Below, piece by piece: positions 12,501 to 24,312 of a stretch of 64,000 bases of DNA. The notes below the pieces were generated by a model. That model did not search any database. It was not told the DNA's origin and worked only from the letters and a program-made list of their open reading frames with translations. The translations under genes and the position numbers were made by a program. Within the stretch, counting starts at the first letter, position 1. Each line of letters starts with the position of its first letter. This DNA comes from Acanthosoma haemorrhoidale (taxonomy: Eukaryota > Arthropoda > Insecta > Hemiptera > Acanthosomatidae): contig OV884014.1 in the NCBI GenBank assembly GCA_930367205.1, positions 108,600,138 to 108,664,137 on the forward strand. The letters are read 5' to 3'.

Positions 12501-14090
12501 CTCTTGTCTTAAGTGATTTTTGTGTCATTTTGCAGACATTTGTTTATTAAATAAAAAGATCTTGTGGGAAGAAACTTATAAAAGTGACTAGCCTTTCAAC
12601 CTTTTCAATAACGGCTCATATCCTTTGGGTGAGACCTAACGTAACTTTGAAGATTCAAGTTATTTTTTGTATATTTTCCCTCACTAGCCCTTAGTTGTTT
12701 AACGTTGTGGTAAGTTATACAAAATTGTTCATCAACTTGGCCCTTGAACGTTAAACAGGGGTTTGTGCGTTCAGTATTTTCCAGTCATTAATTAAGTAGG
12801 TTCAATGGAGAAGTTTATAATGTTCCTGAACTTAGTAGCCGATAGTAAAATGAAAAGTTCATTTTTTTACGTTCTGCTGTAATGTACCCACATTATTATA
12901 CCTGATGACCATACAGTCAAATGAGAGTAACATCTTTAGCAATATTAAATGTTAGTAATGGTGATTGCAAACAAAACAATGGAAAGTTCCATTTTTAATG
13001 TTGATAAAGGTGGTAAGGTAAAAGGTAATACCTCCATACATTCAGGGCTTTATGGAAACATAAAACAAAATAGTAATAATAACAAAAATGAAGTCATTAC
13101 GACGCATCACAGGTGCACAATAAAGCGATAATTGGAGAGGTGAAAGAAGAATGTGCGCGGGATTAAAATTAATGAAAGCGACTTTTGCATACGAACGAGC
13201 CGGTAATGAATCCAAAGCGCTCGTTTTTAATTTAGAATTGACAGGCGCTGGCCGATGGTAATAATATTGGCGCTATATGTGTGTAGGCGCTGTTCATGCA
13301 CTGCACTGAGGCTAATGCTTTTATCTTAATGCAACATGCACGTTACCTGCTTACCCATTCAGAGTCTGGGCTCATTTTCAAAAGCAAGACTAATTGCGCT
13401 TTTGTATTTGAGAAACAGCCTGATTTTGCAAAGCTAAACTGGTAAACTTTTAATTGTGATAACACTCACAAAGTTGTTGCATCAAATTTGATGCAGGATG
13501 GCTTTTCGCACTTCTGCAATCTTATACATACTTTGACCACTCATTTTCCCTCAAGAGACTCAGTGAACTTCGACCATGGCTTAGAGGAAATGCTGTCAGG
13601 GGAGCGAGAAGCGAAATTTGGTCCTTGTAGATATCAAAAGCATTATTCTGCAGCTAAGGCCCTATTCATTGTATCATTCTTGTTAAGTAACGTAGAAAAC
13701 CATTTCCAGCAAAAAGTAAGTTAGAAAAAGAAAAAAACAAGCAGTAAGCCAAGGGTAATGGAATTTATAATGATATCAAATGTCTAAGGATTTACGGTTA
13801 TTTCTAAATTGAAGTGAGTGAATAGACAGGCCAACTGAACTGGAATAGGCTCGTATTCGATACACTATGTAAACATATTCTATTTTCTTATCTCTTTGGC
13901 CAAAGACATTCTCCGCGGTGTGAACTTTTGAAGCCTTTAGTGCTGTCGCCTGTTTCTTTAATGAAATGAACTTGGGCGAACGGAACCATCCGCTTGCCTG
14001 AATTCGTTCAATGCATTACCTGTCCTGAATTCTAATCTTCTATATCTTTCGAGATATTTTATTGTATTTGGTTGCCCTGTGTGCCTGTAT
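9577..14090. other. Long unannotated AT-rich stretch
   Basis: No gene or mobile element can be supported. A B-box-like GGGTCCAATTCC sits at 9812-9823. A plus frame at 11914-12183 (89 codons; contains YGSPETTNDSIIAKLWHSFY) has fairly protein-like composition, but I do not recognise it and it has no paralogue here. Frames at 10759-11010, 12296-12550 and 13488-13724 look random. The G-run duplication at 10191-10258 is listed separately. Confidence 0.5.
10191..10258. repeat. 30-bp duplication carrying two long G runs
   Basis: TAACAGACTA plus ten G at 10191-10210 is followed by TAACAGACTG with nine more G at 10221-10239. The stem word TAACAG returns at 10253. This is a short tandem duplication whose units each hold a G tract. 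Confidence 0.8.
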
Positions 14091-14640
14091 ACTCTAAACT
14101 AGCGCCATTGAATAATGGCGTCTCTATCGACCAATGATTGATCGTGCATGTCCTCCCCACTCTATCAGCTGTGACTACTAACCATGGTCGCCCACACGAA
14201 TCCCAACTTCCGTTCCCTTGATTCTATCTTTGACTACTTCTATAAGGACATATCAGAAATATTCGTTAATTATAATTTCCTTTCAATAATACGAGAGATG
14301 ATAACGCATTAGAAATGGTCGCTTCATCGACCAGGGTTCGAACACACAAGTCAGTCAATGCGCACGCGCTCCCCACTCTCCCAACCAGCTCCATAGCTAC
14401 TCACGTCTACACCTAATTTGTTCATCTCAATTCTATCTTTGTATATTTCTAAATGGCTACAATACAGAAATTTAAAACATTAAGACAATATTTCAGTGTA
14501 ATATTTAATATATAATAAGTATTAGTTGCTTGGCCCAAAATTAGACGCTATTGAATTAAAAATGGCCGCTTCATCAAGCACAAGCCTGTCATTACGCATG
14601 CGCTTTTATACCACACAGCTGCCCACTTTAATACTAACCT
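14091..14640. repeat. Degenerate tandem triplication of a roughly 210-240-bp unit
   Basis: Three anchors recur in the same order at about 14100, 14308 and 14550: GCGCCATTGAATAATGGCG, then GCATTAGAAATGGTCGCTTC, then GCTATTGAATT with AATGGCCGCTTCATCAA. Each is followed some 40-60 bases later by a pyrimidine-rich block (CTCCCCACTCTATCAGCTG, CTCCCCACTCTCCCAACCAG, ACCACACAGCTGCCCACTT) and then AT-rich filler. The middle unit carries GGTTCGAACAC, a possible polymerase III B box. I read this as an old tandem array of a short interspersed element. No coding frame is shared between units. Confidence 0.55.
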
Positions 14641-15023
14641 TGCCCTATTATTGTTCCTTACAAAAAAGCAAAATTCTTCATTTCATGTCCTATCACGTTT
14701 TGATGAATATGAGCAATATTTGCCAACTCTTTTTATCATAGGCCCTGTATCTGATATCATACGAGCAGAGATGGCAGACAGGGACGCCAACACTAACTGC
14801 AGATAATGCCTTCTCGATATAAAAGTTGCGATAGATATAGATATATATATTCAGCGGGAACTGTGCAGGTGTGGAATAAAGCAGGCGGGAGGGGGGGCTT
14901 CGAAATGTGTTTTCGATAATGGTTACGGCACTCTCGTGTCCACACGCCAATATCGACGGATGACAGTTTTATTAAGTCCAATATAAGCAGTTGTGCTTCA
15001 CCGCGGTACTTCAAGTCCTGACT
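14641..15023. other. Short spacer, no gene recognised
   Basis: Contains an ATAG/AT-rich simple stretch near 14830-14853 and a seven-G run near 14890. Minus frames here (73-85 codons) translate simple sequence (IYIYIYR) and are not credible. Confidence 0.55.
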
Positions 15024-15041
15024 AGAGAGAGAGAGAGAGAG
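15024..15041. repeat. (GA)n microsatellite
   Basis: An uninterrupted run of AG dinucleotides for 18 bases. Confidence 0.95.
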
Positions 15042-15561
15042 GGGTTAGTAGTCACCGGCCAGATAATGTATTCAAAGTGTCTTGACTTTATTTGTTTTGA
15101 TATACGTCTTCATATATATACTTATCTACTTATCAATTATTTATTTAGACAATATAAATAAGTACTAGTTCTGTTTTTAGTATGGATACACGGTCATTAC
15201 AATATGCAATATATCTGGCCTAAATTGGATGCCTAGTAACCAATGGAGACGTTCTTCCCTTGGCGAATAAGCAATACCTTCCGCGTAACTTCCTCAGTTG
15301 AGGTAACGGACGAATCGATTAAAACGAAAGAAAATCTGAGAAAAAATATATAAATAAACCCCTTTCCAAAAATGTCAAATATCGCCAATCGAAGCCGTCA
15401 TGCAGATCTCGAGTTCAAACGAAAAGAGAAAAGGAAAAAAAAAAAATTTAGAAAATGTTAAGAGAAAACAAATATCCTACAACACATACATAACAAATAA
15501 AAAATAAAGCTTAGTTAAACCATTGTCATAATTAACTAGTAACTTTTTTCTTTTTTTTCTT
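15042..15561. other. AT-rich spacer, no gene recognised
   Basis: No frame reaches 60 codons. A run of A near 15437-15447 and pyrimidine tracts near 15546-15564 flank family A copy 2. Confidence 0.55.
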
Positions 15562-15890
15562 TTAGCCCCTTTAAATTTACAGACAATTATAGATCCTCAG
15601 GTGAATCTATTTACAAATTATTTTGTATTTCCTGTAGCATCGCTATATTATATACAGGTTTTGTTATTTTATAGAAATTATATAATCAAATAAACAAGTA
15701 TAATGATATAAATTATCCGTGACTGGACTGAACTGACTAACAAAGGTGATGGGGCTTACCTTTTTGATCAACCTTAAAACTAACTTACATACTAATTCTT
15801 ATCCTAATTTTTCCCCGACAGTCTGTTTCCATCGATGCGGGACGGGTGGTGGGGTCATAGTGTTAAACACTGGGTTTGTCAGGTGCTGCA
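15562..15890 (-). repeat. Family A interspersed repeat, copy 2, minus strand
   Basis: Read on the minus strand it matches 1-325 from the block AAACCCAGTGTTTAACAC to AATTTAAAGGGG and ends in an A-rich tail (the plus-strand TTTTTTCTTTTTTTTC tract at about 15545-15564). It holds ATTCACCTGAGGATCT hairpin sequence and a mutated form of the inner palindrome (TATAGCGATGCTACA). A short minus-strand frame entering from the right ends at GEKLG followed by a stop, compatible with the last codons of an element ORF, but this is only inference. The A-rich end and 5' extension favour a retroposon. Confidence 0.75.
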
Positions 15891-16235
15891 ACGAGTCAAA
15901 AAACTTAATGTGTGTCCATAACTAGTAACTTCATCATATTTATCATTTATCAATGACAAACGTATTCAATTGTTTATCATTAGATAATCATTAATACACT
16001 TTCATTGACCAATTCTTTTCCAGCTAGGCTACGCCAAAAGTTGGCGAGTCAAGATAACCAATGGAAGGAATTTATTCTCTATAAAATATAAATCTATAAT
16101 AAGATATGTTTTTATTCAGAATAGTTATATGAAATAGTAAATAATTATATTTTTTTGTGTCGAAAATTTATTTTATTATTAGTTTATTGCCTGTCGACCT
16201 TTATAGACAATCTCTTTATGCTAATATTATTATTT
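15891..16235. other. AT-rich spacer, no gene recognised
   Basis: No repeat or coding signal that I can support. Confidence 0.55.
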
Positions 16236-16760
16236 ATTTATTAACTTTATATGACAGGATATATAAATATGTATTAGGCAGTTATGGATATGAGGATGTC
16301 CTGGGTTTGAATCTAAGCCCTGCCTGTAAACATTTTCTCTGGCTAGTATAATTTGTGAAAATCTTTCGAAAATTTCTAAATTTTTTATATATAAAAATAA
16401 TAAAAGAGAGTGGACCAAACAAAAGAAGGAAATAGTTATCGATTCATTAAAATAGAACACAGCAATCAGCTTTAAAATATTTATAATGTTAGACTTTGGA
16501 GGTGCTTTCGTATGACTGATGCAGGGCGTTGTTCTCATGTATAGGATACATCCCGGGTTCAAATCCCATTAAGGACAAGGGATTTATTTCCCTTCCATAA
16601 CCAGAAAACGATGGTCTTTCCTGCCTGAATGGGATGAAGTTGCAAAAAATAAACAAAACTTGCATAACGCATGACCTAGCGATCTTGGCTAGACATGGAT
16701 TCAAACCCAGCATCTGGTTTACTGGGCTAGTTCGAAGATTTTTCTGAAAAAGTAAATAAC
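16236..16760 (+). repeat. tRNA-like SINE fragments, up to three B-box-bearing units
   Basis: Three polymerase III B-box-like strings lie close together on the plus strand: CTGGGTTTGAATCT near 16302, CCCGGGTTCAAATCCC near 16551 and TGGATTCAAACCCAG near 16695. The first and third are each followed by a similar 3' part (CTCTGGCTAGTATAATT then CTTTCGAAAATTTC; ACTGGGCTAGTTCGAAGATT), so they look like copies of one short element. A clear A box is not visible, and the tRNA of origin cannot be named. A functional tRNA gene is excluded because no full cloverleaf can be drawn. Confidence 0.45.
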
Positions 16761-16886
16761 TGCTTTTTATAACTTGTCAACTGAGTGACTGTACGAAGCT
16801 ATGTATTTATAATCAACTCTGATGGTGTTAGTCTCGTGCATGTCATTTTGTTCTTTCTGGAGTCATAGCTGTTTCAAATCTTTTTT

Positions 16887-16950
16887 CAAAGACCTTTTGT
16901 GACAAAGAGCTTTTGTGACAAAGACCTTTTGTGACAAAGACCTTTTGTGG
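16887..16950. repeat. 16-bp tandem repeat, four units
   Basis: CAAAGACCTTTTGTGA is repeated four times in exact register. The second unit has GAG for GAC and the last ends GTGG. Very low divergence. Confidence 0.93.
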
Positions 16951-17873
16951 TTAAATGGTTTTATGAGAAGAGCGATCCTATTTCAGTTAGGGTACGTTTT
17001 CGCCGGAACTGCCCTCGTTGGCGGTCGCCAGTCACTGCTGACAGCCACCGCAGGCAATTCCTGAGATAACCTGCCTATAGAGAGTCAATAAATCACTTGA
17101 ACGTGTAATGTTGCATACTGGTATTAGTATTTTCTGAAATATAGGCCCCCGGTATACCTAAGTCTACAACTTTTGATGTGGGATACAAAAATGACATTAG
17201 GTAGGAAGGTTCTATGCAGTCTGTTAGGAAACACAATATTTTCCTATGAATTTCCTAAGCCCACAGAAAATATTCCATCAAATTGTAAATGTGGCTAGAA
17301 AGACAGATATTCATACAGGCATTTATGCATTGAATGTGGCGCTTGCACACTGTTGCATGTTATCGAAGACCTGATCAAACATTGACTTCCTGTCATGCTT
17401 AAGATATTTATGGAAAAATATATTTTCTCTATTGTCCAAGTAAAGATAATGTCCATTTATTATATTGTTCATGGGTGCTTATAAATTTTAACTATATTAT
17501 AATCTCATTATTACTGTCGGTTAGGTCACCCTTTGCCTACATTAGGTGACACTAATGGTTTAACTGCGTTACGTTCACGCTTCAACGAATAGACATAATT
17601 TTATGTATTTCACTCTGAGTTTTTAATTTATAACTTTAAAAATAATCAAGTATAAAGTATAAGAAATATATCTAGAGAAAGAAAGAGGTTGTTTGTTACC
17701 TAGATCGATCTTTGAAGATCTACGCCTGAATCCCCTAGCTATGGTGGGAAGGAAAACGAATCGAAGGAATACTTGGATGATTTGATAATGTCTTGAAAAT
17801 AAATGATTGCAAAGAAAGACCCAAACGTTAATGAAGGATATGGATGGGTAATAATTTATCTTTAATGTCCTCG
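16951..17873. other. Spacer, no gene recognised
   Basis: Near 17013-17057 there is a GC-rich patch (GTTGGCGGTCGCCAGTCAC) able to form an imperfect hairpin. The minus frame reaching 17931 enters the LINE copy E sequence and is not a gene. Confidence 0.55.
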
Positions 17874-18655
17874 TTTCCATTCCTCTCCCTGTGTCTGAGA
17901 CAGTACGGTACTTAGGCTTCCATCTCGACAAACGGTTGGCATGGAACCCTCAAACGAGGCTAAAAAGACAAGAATTAAACAGAGGCATTGAACAAATGTA
18001 CAGACTACTTCAAAGTACGCCCCATCACTCAATAGACAACAAATTACTAATCTACAAAGTTATACTTAAGCCAATCTGAACATACGGAATAGAGCTATGG
18101 GGGACAGCAAAAAAGTCGAACATCAAGCGCATCCAATCCTATCAATCAAAAGTCCTGAGAACAATAGTTAATGTCCCTTATTACGTCAGCAACAAAACCC
18201 ATGACGATCTTAATATACCATATATTCTCGAATTCATCCCTTCCAAGTTCATGAAATTCCATAGTGACCTATCCAACCACCCTAATCCACTAGCACAGTC
18301 ATTGCACTGCATCACTCATCCCTATAATCCTCCTAGGAGACTAAATCAGCAGTGGCCTAGTGACCCGCTATAAATATGTGACAGTGGGAGTCCTGGCAAT
18401 GGTCAGTTTCTCCAATAATGTCCTGAGCGTCTGTGGCTCTTGCGCTCTTCGTCATCCTCCGCTGAGTCGTATCCGGTGACGCGGCTGACGGAGGAGCGTG
18501 GGGGGACTTCCCAAGACTCCACTTTCTCATTTGCATGCGTGGAAGACGACAATCATGTGGATTGTGTGAAGCAGCCTGGGCTGTTTGTAAATATTGTATG
18601 AACGAACAAGTGAATGAAAATTGTAAATATAAAATAAACATTTATCAAAATATTT
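17874..18655 (+). mobile_element. Jockey LINE copy E (thumb region to 3' tail)
   Basis: The copy opens at TTTCCATTCCTCTCCCTG and encodes VRYLGFHLDKRLAWNPQT, then LLIYKVILKPI. A single TGA at 18077-18079 replaces the tryptophan codon of the WTYGIELW motif. The same frame then continues (GIELWGTAKKSNIKRI) through NIPYILEFIPSKFMKF to QQWPSDPL and the ordinary stop near 18371. A three-base in-frame loss in the NKTLHNDL motif is the only indel I noticed in the ORF. The 3' UTR follows and ends around TTTATCAAAATATTTTTT, short of the tail of other copies. One nonsense codon and few indels suggest one of the younger copies, but it is still 5'-truncated and dead. Confidence 0.92.
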
Positions 18656-18667
18656 TTTCAACTACAC

Positions 18668-18900
18668 TCACCGGTAGCTGAGTTGCCTATCGAGCACACG
18701 CAGGGGTACCCCAATGAAGTTCGCATCCATTGTCCACGTGGTCTCAAGAAGCTATTATCTCGTGCATGGGAAGACACGAGGAGTCTGGATACTCCGCATT
18801 CGTCCCTGACCAATACAATGGGAAAGGTCCCTGGAGCCTAGCATGTCAGGGACCTGACATGATCCTGACCTAAATCTGACATGATACACTCTTCACTTAT
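18668..18900 (+). repeat. SINE-like unit with tRNA-type A and B boxes
   Basis: GGTAGCTGAGTTGCC at 18673-18687 fits the polymerase III A-box pattern. GAAGTTCGCATCC near 18716-18728 fits the B box, about 42 bases downstream, which is normal tRNA spacing. The body continues with paired words (GTCAGGGACCTGACATG, CCTGACC, CTGACATGATAC) and fades into AT-rich sequence after 18900. It starts only about ten bases after LINE copy E, so it may have inserted at the LINE tail. No second full copy was recognised in the window, so family status is unproven. Confidence 0.5.
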
Positions 18901-21229
18901 CAGTTAAACAACACAGTTTATTATTTATGAATAATTAATGTATACTAATTTTTTTCAGGTCATCTAATTTTACTTCCTAGACGTAAATAAAAATTCATAG
19001 GGTGTCAGGTGAACATCGACCGAGGTCACCAGTGACAGGTCAAATTGATCGCATATGAATATGCCAGTTTGGGCAGCAGGTCACCACTCACTAACCTCAT
19101 ACCCTTTCGATGAATCCTCCGATTAAGTAGTGCCGTTTTACCTATCTCATAATTGTTTGTATTATCACTTCCTTTCCCTAATTTGTTATCTGTTTTTCCA
19201 AGAAAACTTTAGCAATTTGTTTTGGCTATTTACTGTACATAGAGTATCTTAATAATTAGGAACCAAACATATCGGGCAGGCATAAGGCCAGTAATTGGAT
19301 ATTGTAAATTTGATATTGATGATCCGCTTCCGCTATTTGTAGTATCCACACCCAACTTTGTAGGAATGGATTGATAATGAGACACACCGTAATACCTCAG
19401 TGCTCACAGAGTAAATAATTTTGCGATAATCGCTTGTAATAATTCAAATTGCAGCTGTACTTATTAGCCCGTGTTATTTTTCATAAATAATGATAAAATG
19501 ATCAGTTACAAGCTGACATATTTGCCCCGAGTCCCTCGAATACACCGCACCGTCATACCCCGGTCACGGACAGGATGTCATCGCCAGGCCGGAGTCGAGG
19601 GGCTAACTAATGATGATGGCAGTGGTACTCGAGAACTCCTCCAAATAACCGAACTCTATTTCCCCCCTCTATCAATTCTCTGCTCCCACTTTTTCTCTCC
19701 TTTCCTCCTCGGCTATAATTGTTTCTTCTGCCGTTTCTTCTCCACTTCCGTTTCTTATGGCCTCTTAGCTTCTGGCACCGGATCACTGCCATTGCCCTCT
19801 TTCTTACCGACCTGCGGAGAGGCCAAATAAAGTCTTTAGTGGCTTCCTATTGACCATCTTCTTAATCCTCTCCTTCTCTCAATGAATAGAACAGATTCAA
19901 TATTTGAATGATTTTTCTAATTTCTAAGGTAGTATAATTCGTGCAACTTTTTTTTTTTACTACGTACAATAATGACATTTTCTTTTCTTTTTTTTTTTGA
20001 CATTTTTTGACATAAACTATAATTGGTGCTTAATAGTTCAAAAAAGAGGATATTTTTTAATTAATAATCGTTACAGGGATCGTATGTGAAAACAATTTAC
20101 AGCAATACATATTAAATATTAAAAAACTTTCCTCGCCTTTAAATAAATTTAACCCTTATTTTCTATAGTATTTAACAAATGGTTGTTTGAAAACAGGTCA
20201 CTTTTATTGTAATAGTTAAACAAGTTATTGTACCTCGTAAAAAGTATTTTATAACAAAACCAATTCAAAACGATGAAGTTAATAAAAAAAAAAAGTGTCA
20301 GCCTAAGTTAAATAAAATATGTCAGTATTGGGTAATTAAGTACCGTGAACTTTCTCAAGAAGAACTGTGCAACGGAGGACGGTTACAGAAGAACAAGTCA
20401 GATGTCACTTAATAAACCGTTACAGTTTTTAACGTAATACTTTTAATAATTTATTCATACGCTATTTACATTTAGAAATGCTCTTATTTGTAAAATACAT
20501 GGAAAAATACAAGAATTATCAATCTTCCCTCAATTTGAATAAGGCTGGTTTAAAAAGTTGAAGTGCTTTCTACCCATTTTGAATAGTATCAAAATGTTTA
20601 CTCCTCGAAACATTATGACGTAAATAAAAGCCAAAAGACCAAATCTTTATTAGTTTATAGCTTTTATATCCTCGGGCATTGTAGGGATGATGTCTGGCCA
20701 TTTTCAAAACACATTTGTTTGAGGGATGTAACAAACTGAATTGATAATAGGGTACACACATGAAGATAAATTAATATCTTAAGAATGATTGCTCTCTCTC
20801 TCAAAAAAAAAAAAAAAAAAAAATAGTGACGTTTAGAAATATTGCATTGATTGCATTTAAAAAAAGAAATTTTGTAAACATAATATACTCCCCTTGCCGT
20901 TGTCCATTATATTCATCCCTTCTTGTCGAATATCTTCCCCATATCTGAATATCCAACCAGTCACTCTTCAGAAGGGTGCCCCCTCCCTCGATCGAATAAA
21001 AACTTCACAGACATTCCTCCCCCTACATCTTGGGGGGAGAGAGGGACCGGCTGCTCCACGTATTGTTCCTTCCGTATTAACTTATCAATATGATACAACT
21101 TACTTTGGGTTATTTCCCCAAAAGGGAAACAGGAAATATACTTTCGGTGACAACTCAAAAATTCACTCGAGAGTAGTTTGTGTTTTATTTTTACGCCAAC
21201 GTGAATCGAGCTGATGATTATGAAAGGCA
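18901..21229. other. Long spacer, no gene recognised
   Basis: A plus frame at 19471-19830 (119 codons) passes through pyrimidine-rich sequence (FSPFLLGYNCFFCRFF) and resembles no family I know. A frame at 20894-21214 is similar. Homopolymer runs of T occur near 19949 and 19990. Confidence 0.5.
20792..20823. repeat. (CT)n followed by 21-base A run
   Basis: CTCTCTCTCTC runs directly into an uninterrupted 21-base A tract. It could be a retroposon tail, but no element body is recognisable on its left. Confidence 0.9.
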
Positions 21230-21920
21230 GTATTGTTTACCATCATCATGCTATGTGTATACCGTATTGTATATACTATATTGTTTACCATCATCATGCT
21301 ATGTGTATACCGTATTGTATATACTATATTGTTTATCATTATCATGCTATGTGTATACTGTATTGTATATACTATATTGTGTACCATCATCATGATATGT
21401 GTATACTGTATTGTATATACTATATTGTTTATCATTATCATGCTATGTGTATACTGTATTGTATATACTATATTGTTTATCATTATCATGCTATGTGTAT
21501 ACTGTATTGTATATACTATATTGTTTATCATTATCATGCTATGTGTATACTGTATTGTATATACTATATTGTTTATCATTATCATGCTATGTGTATACCG
21601 TATTGTATATACTATATTGTTTACCATTATCATGCTATGTGTATACTGTATTGTATATACTATATTGTTTATCATTATCATGCTATGTGTATACTGTATT
21701 GTATATACTATATTGTGTACCATCATCATGCTATGTGTATACTGTATTGCATATACTATATCGTTTACCATCATCATACTATTGTATACTATATTGTATA
21801 TACTATGTGTATACTATATTGTTCACCATCATCATGCTATGTGTATAGTGTATTGTATATACTACGTGTATACTATATTGTTTACCATCATACTATTGTA
21901 TATACTATATTGTTTAACAT
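21230..21920. repeat. AT-rich 48-bp satellite array, about 13 units
   Basis: The unit contains TTTACCATCATCATGCTATG followed by TGTATACCGTATTG and TATATACTATATTG, 48 bases in total. The first eleven units are regular; from about 21770 the units shorten and scramble. Because 48 is divisible by three and the unit has few stops, three plus frames and one minus frame stay open for 149-286 codons. The translations are low-complexity (MCIPYCIYYIVYHHHA-type) and frame-independent, so I do not call a protein. The unit holds GTATAC and TATATA palindromic words, so strand slippage is a natural cause of expansion. Confidence 0.95.
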
Positions 21921-23559
21921 ATAATATTGTACTAAGGATAAGAAGCCTTATACCTTCATTCATCATTTTTCTATCCTGTTACCGCTTTACGCTCGTCGAT
22001 CGCTGGTACAATTGTAAAAGTTTAATTGAGTTCCTTTCCCTAAGCTCACCAGATTTCTGTTTAAACATCCACCCCCCTAAAAACCATCTCTAAATAGTTG
22101 CAATGACTTGGGTACTAAAAATACCTCCTTTAGATATTATCCTGCAGTTCTCCTGCAGCAAGAAGATGTAGTCATAGACTTTCGTCTAGTTCGGCATGAC
22201 CTGTCTTTGTAGCTATCACTTTAGTATAGCAATGTCAGGGTCTTGTAGGCCTGTCAGTATCCTAAGGTAGTCTGCGAGAGGTAGTCAGCCATTGAGACAA
22301 CTCATAACCAAATACATTTATTAGTCAAATTTACGTAACGATAATAGCCTTACATGGGCCTCAGGGGAGCTTGGGACTCGTTGCGCCGTATCATCGTCTG
22401 TATGTTTGCCTTATGAGTCCTCTAACTTCTGCTACGACCAACTTGTCTGATTTCCGTTCGGTTAATTGGTTCAACCTACGGCTAGGAGCTGGGGAGCCCC
22501 TTACGCAACGATTTCCCGATAACTTCAAGCATTCCTTTGTTCGCCCCAACTTGGCTAAGTCGATATGTAAAGATGTCGCTAGCTATGACTGTCTGAATCG
22601 GGTGAAATGTAGCAGTTACATTTGTCAAGTGTACGGTCCCGTGCAAGTCTCTTAAATTTCCATAGCTCTATTGATTCTTGAGGCATTGTGGTGGAATTGT
22701 AAAACAGTATCTTAATCATTAACATATATTACACTGCTACACTTACATTAGAAAATATGACGGCAGGGTCGGGACTTGAACCAAGGACCTCCTGAAAATT
22801 AATAGTAATTATTATTATTAATAACAGTGGAATCTATACCGAAATCTGTACACAATGATCCAAAATAACTTAAATTTATCTAAAGCTTTATTTTAACATG
22901 TTTCTTTTGAGCGATTGAGAAGGTCTTGAATATAAATGGAAACGTCAGTAATGCTAAAAGTATTTTTTCCTTTTTTATTTATTTATATTTTTTTGTTGAT
23001 GAAATCCTAAATTCCATTACATTTAATAATAAATGAAGAGTCTATCTGTTCCTTTAAACAAATCTCATTTTACAGAATTCATTTTGTATATTTTTTTTTT
23101 ATTCCTGAATCCTTTTTTAACAATCGCAGAATAAAAGAATGGGTTTATATCTAACACAAGCTGAGAGAAATACAATTTTATTTTCATTTCTTTAATGGAA
23201 CAATGTTTCTGTACCGTTGGGGGCCGAGGTACATGTCTAAAGTTTTCCTTCGAAATTCCCGAACACGATGAATCTAAAAATTCAGAAAAGTAATTATACA
23301 GCTTTTTTTCTTCTGGGAGCGCAGCTTAGGTTTGAATAACGGCTTTGGTATAACGTTATTTTTTAAAACTGTTGGCTAACGTTCTGAAACCAATAGTTAT
23401 TTATATTATAATAGAAAATTTTTTTTTGGGTGTAATATCGGACAATTTTTGAAGGCCCCTTCGTGCTGAAAGTAGATCTTGCTGCTATCCAAGCATTGAA
23501 GAATGACAAGGTATCAAATATTGGCTTTTGCAGAGAACAAACCCCGAACAAGAAATATC
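21921..23559. other. Spacer, no gene recognised
   Basis: A minus-strand B-box-like GGTTCAAGTCCC occurs at about 22767-22778. The plus frame at 22371-22655 (94 codons) has no recognisable motif. Confidence 0.5.
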
Positions 23560-24312
23560 CAACACAAATGTCAGTAGAGAGAGAGGGGACTAGTTCACGA
23601 TCCCAGCTCACTGGGAGCGCGGGCGTAGTAGCCCCTGATTGGCCAAAATAAACGATCATATGATTGGCCGAAATAAACAGCTCTCTCATTCGCTGAACGG
23701 AAGAATGGCCTGCCTGTACAAGGCAGAGATCCTGAACGTTTTCAAACAGACACTTGAAGTGATCACTTCTCCCTCTCTCTGCACTGGCGCTTGTTGCTCT
23801 GCTCAAACCATGGCTTTTTTATTCAACTACCTCCTAATTACCTCTCTTTGCTATCCTTGCTAGTTTTAGTCCGACACTGTCAGCCTCCACGATTTTCCAA
23901 GTGGAGTTCCCTGGCCTTGCCCCCCTAAAATTCTTGGAAGAGACCCCAGGGACTCCTTCCTTACAGATGACATGTTGGGCCCTACAAATTGTACCTAGTA
24001 GCGTCTCCCCCAGCGATTCCGTCTACCTCTTTCCGGTTCAAACTCGCTTTTGGGATACGCACGACGGTTGTTGCATGTCTTCAGTTGTAACTTGTGATCC
24101 ACTTATAAAACCTAGCCTGTACCTCTTCTCCTGAACATAGCGCGCTGTCGGGGCACACTTTCTAAGATCTTATGGAGTCAGATCAATAAACAAATTCGAA
24201 TTAAACTGCCCACCGCTATCAAAGGTCTAAGCCCACAGATTTATTTATATCTCTTTCTGACGCTCGCCGGGCACTGGGTCGAAGAGATCTACCCCGGCGG
24301 GTGTTCCTGACA
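23560..24312 (-). repeat. Family B interspersed repeat, minus strand (possible solo LTR)
   Basis: Read on the minus strand it matches 47339-48065 and 41498-42245. Shared landmarks are CTGACTCCATAAGATCTTA near 24178, TGTGCCCCGACAG near 24150, a GTCGTGCGTATCCC-like block, AAGGAAGGAGTCCC near 23957, and a late block with GCCAGTGCAGAGAGAG near 23785 and TTTGGCCAATCA near 23640. The minus end at 24311 begins TGTCAGG, like TGTCGG at the starts of the other copies. LTRs often begin TG and end CA, but I could not prove the other boundary or a target duplication. The minus frame 23363-23806 (147 codons) lies mostly inside the repeat and is not shared as a frame by the other copies. Confidence 0.7.

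Noticed and set aside
16551..16566. A tRNA gene at the B-box-like site
   Set aside because: No acceptor stem, anticodon arm or D arm can be drawn around it.
19471..19830. 119-codon plus-strand gene
   Set aside because: The open frame follows pyrimidine-rich sequence, and the opposite strand is open too. No motif seen.
21163..22093. Frames of 149-286 codons translating to tyrosine/isoleucine repeats
   Set aside because: Low-complexity translation of an AT-rich 48-base satellite, open in three plus frames and one minus frame at once.
23363..23806. 147-codon minus-strand gene
   Set aside because: Lies largely inside family B repeat sequence, and the frame is not conserved in the other family B copies.
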